From positions 1 to 25,170 of the forward strand of contig DCTX01000025.1 of assembly GCA_002329325.1 (NCBI GenBank): 25,170 nucleotides of DNA. Reading direction: 5' to 3'. Positions 23,486-25,170 of the stretch are shown piece after piece. Positions within the stretch are counted from its first letter, which is position 1, and each line of letters begins with the position of its first letter. The stretch comes from Anaerolineales bacterium UBA1429. GTDB taxonomy: Bacteria; Chloroflexota; Anaerolineae; UBA1429. The notes under the pieces are model-generated. The model saw only the letters and a program-made list of their open reading frames with translations. It did not search any database and was not told the DNA's origin. Position numbers and translations under genes: made by a program.

Positions 23486-24075
23486 GCCGTGCCCTCCTTG
23501 TGTGGCACCTCATGGCAGGCGCGGCAGCGGGCTTCATAGACCTCGCTGGCGCCCACCAAAATCACCGGGTCCTCATAACAAGCCGGTCGGCCATCAATCA
23601 GGCGCTGGGTGCGCGTCGCAGGCGCGCCGCAGCGCACACAAATCGCTTGCAGCTTGGTCACATCCTCGGCCTGAGCCATCAACAAGGGCATGGGGCCAAA
23701 CGGCTCGCCGCGAAAGTCCTGATCGAGCCCGGCCACGATCACCCGCCGGCCGCTGTTGGCGAGCTGCGCGCAGACATCGGCCACCGACCCGTCGTAGAAC
23801 TGCACTTCATCAATAGCGACGACCGTCGTATCGGGCAAGACCTGCGCCAGAATAGCGGCGGCTGTGGGCGCCGATTGGGCCTGAACGTAAAAGCCGGAAT
23901 GTGAAGCGATGCGCTCGGCGCCATAACGGTCGTCAATGGCATGATGGAACACCTGCACCTTTTGCCTGGCGATCTGCGCGCGGCGCACGCGGCGGATCAG
24001 CTCTTCGCTCTTGCCGCTGAACATGCAGCCGCAGATCACCTCGACCCAGCCACCGTTATAGTGCTGCAAGAACAC
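23482..24075 (-). CDS. tdk: Thymidine kinase (type II, TK1-like)
   Basis: A 197-residue cytoplasmic salvage enzyme making dTMP from thymidine and ATP. The P-loop is GCMFSGKS (residues 16-23), Walker B VVAIDE ends at Glu90, and the zinc site is formed by Cys146/Cys149 and Cys184/Cys187, with the lasso-type substrate loop between. The opening FLQHYNGGWVEVICG and SEELIRRVRRAQIA are typical of the family. The start is taken as GTG 24075 because GGAGG sits 7 nt upstream; the ATG at 24099 has no usable site and would lengthen the protein by eight residues. It lies just after a terminator-like hairpin in the leader and before DUF1385 (4-nt overlap). Confidence 0.92.
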   Translation of the reverse strand: MFLQHYNGGWVEVICGCMFSGKSEELIRRVRRAQIARQKVQVFHHAIDDRYGAERIASHSGFYVQAQSAPTAAAILAQVLPDTTVVAIDEVQFYDGSVADVCAQLANSGRRVIVAGLDQDFRGEPFGPMPLLMAQAEDVTKLQAICVRCGAPATRTQRLIDGRPACYEDPVILVGASEVYEARCRACHEVPHKEGTA

Positions 24076-24107
24076 GCCGATGCCTCCATGTTTTGACATG
24101 CCTTGAG

Positions 24108-24147
24108 AGGGAAAAGAAACAGGGCAGAGTGCCTGCACTCTGCCCTG
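24108..24147 (-). terminator. Intrinsic terminator / attenuator upstream of tdk
   Basis: A perfect 12-bp stem (24120-24131 with 24136-24147), tetraloop, followed on the minus strand by TTTCTTTTC. This is a textbook intrinsic terminator for the ribosomal protein operon. Because another promoter lies upstream of it (24217-24246) and tdk starts just after it, it may also act as an attenuator. Confidence 0.8.
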
Positions 24148-24210
24148 CAACGAACATCATCAAGCCCTGCTGCTGCCTGGATCATCGCCGCGGGCAGCAC
24201 ATGCCGCCTA
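24148..24210 (-). ncRNA. Candidate leader RNA or small RNA upstream of tdk
   Basis: Transcription from the promoter at 24217-24246 would make an RNA from about 24210 that enters the terminator hairpin. Within it TGCTGCC (24199-24193) can pair with GGCAGCA (24177-24171), and a GCAGGGC copy (24170-24164) could compete for the terminator's 3' arm. I recognise no known riboswitch, T-box or SRP RNA. Function is inference from architecture. Confidence 0.35.
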
Positions 24211-24216
24211 ACGGAA

Positions 24217-24246
24217 ATGATAACCGGAGCGCAGCGTTTGTGTCAA
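24217..24246 (-). promoter_or_regulatory. Promoter upstream of the tdk leader
   Basis: Consensus TTGACA (24241-24246), 18-nt spacer and TATCAT (24217-24222) on the minus strand, between rpmE and the terminator. Confidence 0.6.
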
Positions 24247-24254
24247 AACGCGGC

Positions 24255-24593
24255 TCAGGCTTCCGGCGCGCTGGGGCCGGTAGTCAGCGGCTCGACCTCG
24301 TCATCGCTCACGATCTCGACCAGACGACGCGCCTCTTCGCGCTTGCGACGCGCGGCCGTCCGCTTGGTCTCTTCTTCTTGTCGCTCTTGCGCCACCTGGA
24401 AGCGGCGATTGAAGCGATCCACCTGGCCGGCGCGGTCTACCAGGCGCTGCTGCTGCCCCGTAAAGAACGGATGGCAGGCGCTGCAAACGTCGGTGCGCAG
24501 CTCGGCCACGGTCGAACCTGTCGTCCAGGTATTGCCGCACGAGCACGTCACAACGGCATTGGGATAGTACTTGGGATGAATATTAGCCTTCAT
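24255..24593 (-). CDS. rpmE: Ribosomal protein L31 (bL31, zinc-binding form) with extended C-terminus
   Basis: A 112-residue large-subunit protein. The L31 core is unmistakable: MKANIHPKYYPNAVV, the zinc cysteines Cys17, Cys19, Cys37 and Cys40, HPFFTGQQQ and VDRFNRRF. E. coli L31 is about 70 residues; here about 45 extra residues follow, rich in Glu, Arg and Lys (probably helical) and ending in a short acidic and proline-containing tail. The start is ATG 24593, five nt after the rpmA stop. It is third in rplU-rpmA-rpmE; the strong terminator at 24108-24147 lies downstream. Keeping four cysteines marks the C+ form expected to bind zinc. Confidence 0.93.
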   Translation of the reverse strand: MKANIHPKYYPNAVVTCSCGNTWTTGSTVAELRTDVCSACHPFFTGQQQRLVDRAGQVDRFNRRFQVAQERQEEETKRTAARRKREEARRLVEIVSDDEVEPLTTGPSAPEA

Positions 24594-24598
24594 CGTGC

Positions 24599-24859
24599 CT
24601 AGGCCCTTTCGGGGTAGACCGACACGAGCTTGCGCCCGCGGGTCCCAAACTCGAACTTGACGTACCCATCAATGGTCGCATAGATCGTATGATCGCGACC
24701 CAGCCCTGCATTCAGGCCGGGGTGAAAGTGCGTGCCGCGCTGGCGCACGAGAATGCTGCCAGCCGAGACTTCTTCACCACCATAGGCCTTGACGCCCAGC
24801 CGTTTTGCCTGGCTATCCTGCCCGTTAGCGGTCGAGCCGCCACCTTTTTTGTGTGCCAT
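24599..24859 (-). CDS. rpmA: Ribosomal protein L27 (bL27)
   Basis: An 86-residue large-subunit protein whose N-terminal tail reaches the peptidyl transferase centre. MAHKKGGGSTANGQDSQAKR, ILVRQRGTHFHPGLNAGLG and the YVKFE strand are standard. The N-terminus begins directly at AHKKG with no cleavable Firmicutes-type extension. The start is ATG 24859, with AGGAG seven nt upstream; it follows rplU by 17 nt in the usual rplU-rpmA arrangement. Confidence 0.97.
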   Translation of the reverse strand: MAHKKGGGSTANGQDSQAKRLGVKAYGGEEVSAGSILVRQRGTHFHPGLNAGLGRDHTIYATIDGYVKFEFGTRGRKLVSVYPERA

Positions 24860-24876
24860 GATCTATCTCCTCGCGC

Positions 24877-25170
24877 CTAGGCCTGAATAGCGTCAATGCG
24901 TAGGCGGGTGAATTCCTGACGATGGCCCTTCTTACGACGATAACGCTGCTTGGCCCGGTACTTGAAGATGATCACCTTGGGGGCCTTGGCCTGCTCTAGT
25001 ACGGTGGCGCTGACCTGCGCCCCATCGAGAGCGGGCTGACCAACCCGGATGCCGCCTTCGTCCGAAACCATCAGCACACGATCGAGGGCTACCGCCTCGC
25101 CGACCTCGGCATCGAGCCGCTCGACGTCTACGGTGTCGCCAACCGCGACCTTGTACTGCTTGCCGCCGGT
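24877..25170 (-). CDS. rplU: Ribosomal protein L21 (bL21), partial
   Basis: The minus-strand frame is open to the window edge, beginning TGGKQYKVAVGDTVDVERL, which is the L21 N-terminus lacking its first few residues. About 97 residues are visible, ending in IFKYRAKQRYRRKKGHRQ and FTRLRIDAIQA, the RNA-binding C-terminal segment of the family. The true start lies just outside. First gene of the rplU-rpmA-rpmE operon. Confidence 0.96.
   Translation of the reverse strand, partial: TGGKQYKVAVGDTVDVERLDAEVGEAVALDRVLMVSDEGGIRVGQPALDGAQVSATVLEQAKAPKVIIFKYRAKQRYRRKKGHRQEFTRLRIDAIQA

Noticed and set aside
24100..24150. Longer tdk start at 24150 or 24099
   Set aside because: These run through the terminator or lack a ribosome binding site; GTG 24075 has GGAGG at proper spacing and gives the usual family N-terminus.
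24148..24254. SRP RNA, T-box or tRNA in the rpmE-tdk gap
   Set aside because: No GGAAGCAGCC-type SRP core, no T-box sequence and no cloverleaf could be made.
1..25170. CRISPR arrays, insertion sequences, prophage or defence genes
   Set aside because: I saw no repeated spacer pattern, transposase, integrase or terminal repeats. The region looks like stable chromosomal core.

Overview
The window is GC-rich bacterial DNA, about two thirds GC by eye. It is densely coded, with short gaps and many overlapping or nearly touching genes. No stretch over about 300 bases lacks a gene; the largest gap is the msrA/pyrC divergent promoter region at 9733-9985. Gene content and order would fit a Chloroflexota (Anaerolineae-like) genome: rplU-rpmA-rpmE followed by thymidine kinase and a DUF1385 protein, a PyrF-PyrE fusion, lipoprotein binding proteins, and the C-terminal CASCKKIR/ICPDC sensor module. 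This placement is an inference, since no rRNA or other decisive marker is present.

Layout. 1-1798: end of secD, then secF and a terminator. 1844-5598: glycerate 2-kinase (+), converging on a minus-strand pair made of a Gfo/Idh/MocA oxidoreductase and a sugar-type binding lipoprotein. 5730-8792: glycolytic block with pgk and a degenerate phosphofructokinase-like gene (+), converging on gpmA (-). 8968-9732: msrA (-), read through an in-frame TGA at its catalytic position. 9873-15174: pyrimidine operon pyrC-pyrB-pyrFE-pyrD-pyrK, which supplies every step from carbamoyl phosphate plus aspartate to UMP; carbamoyl phosphate synthetase is not in the window. 15176-17383: divergent TauE/SafE-type exporter (-) and MFS transporter (+). 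17427-21166: two-gene sensory unit, a Tat lipoprotein made of an oligopeptide-type binding protein fused to a Cache-like domain, translationally coupled to a membrane HAMP-PAS protein with a four-cysteine C-terminus and no visible kinase or other output. 21187-25170 (all minus): rplU-rpmA-rpmE, then a promoter plus terminator-like leader, then tdk, DUF1385 and malic enzyme with overlapping ends.

The strongest unusual finding is msrA. The signal-peptide half and the enzyme half lie in the same frame, separated only by TGA exactly where MsrA has its catalytic cysteine (G-C-F-W-G becomes G-U-F-W-G). A perfect 8-bp hairpin with a GTT apical loop begins 12 nt after the TGA, with its loop 20 nt away, which is the geometry of a bacterial SECIS element. 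UGA is an ordinary stop for at least six genes here, including msrA itself. This is therefore best read as an exported selenoprotein methionine sulfoxide reductase. Other notable points are a phosphofructokinase paralogue that has lost most catalytic and substrate residues, pyrC and pyrB proteins that resemble the DHOase and ATCase domains of animal CAD in the same order, a hairpin covering the pyrC start codon, and the binding-protein/Cache plus HAMP-PAS sensory pair.
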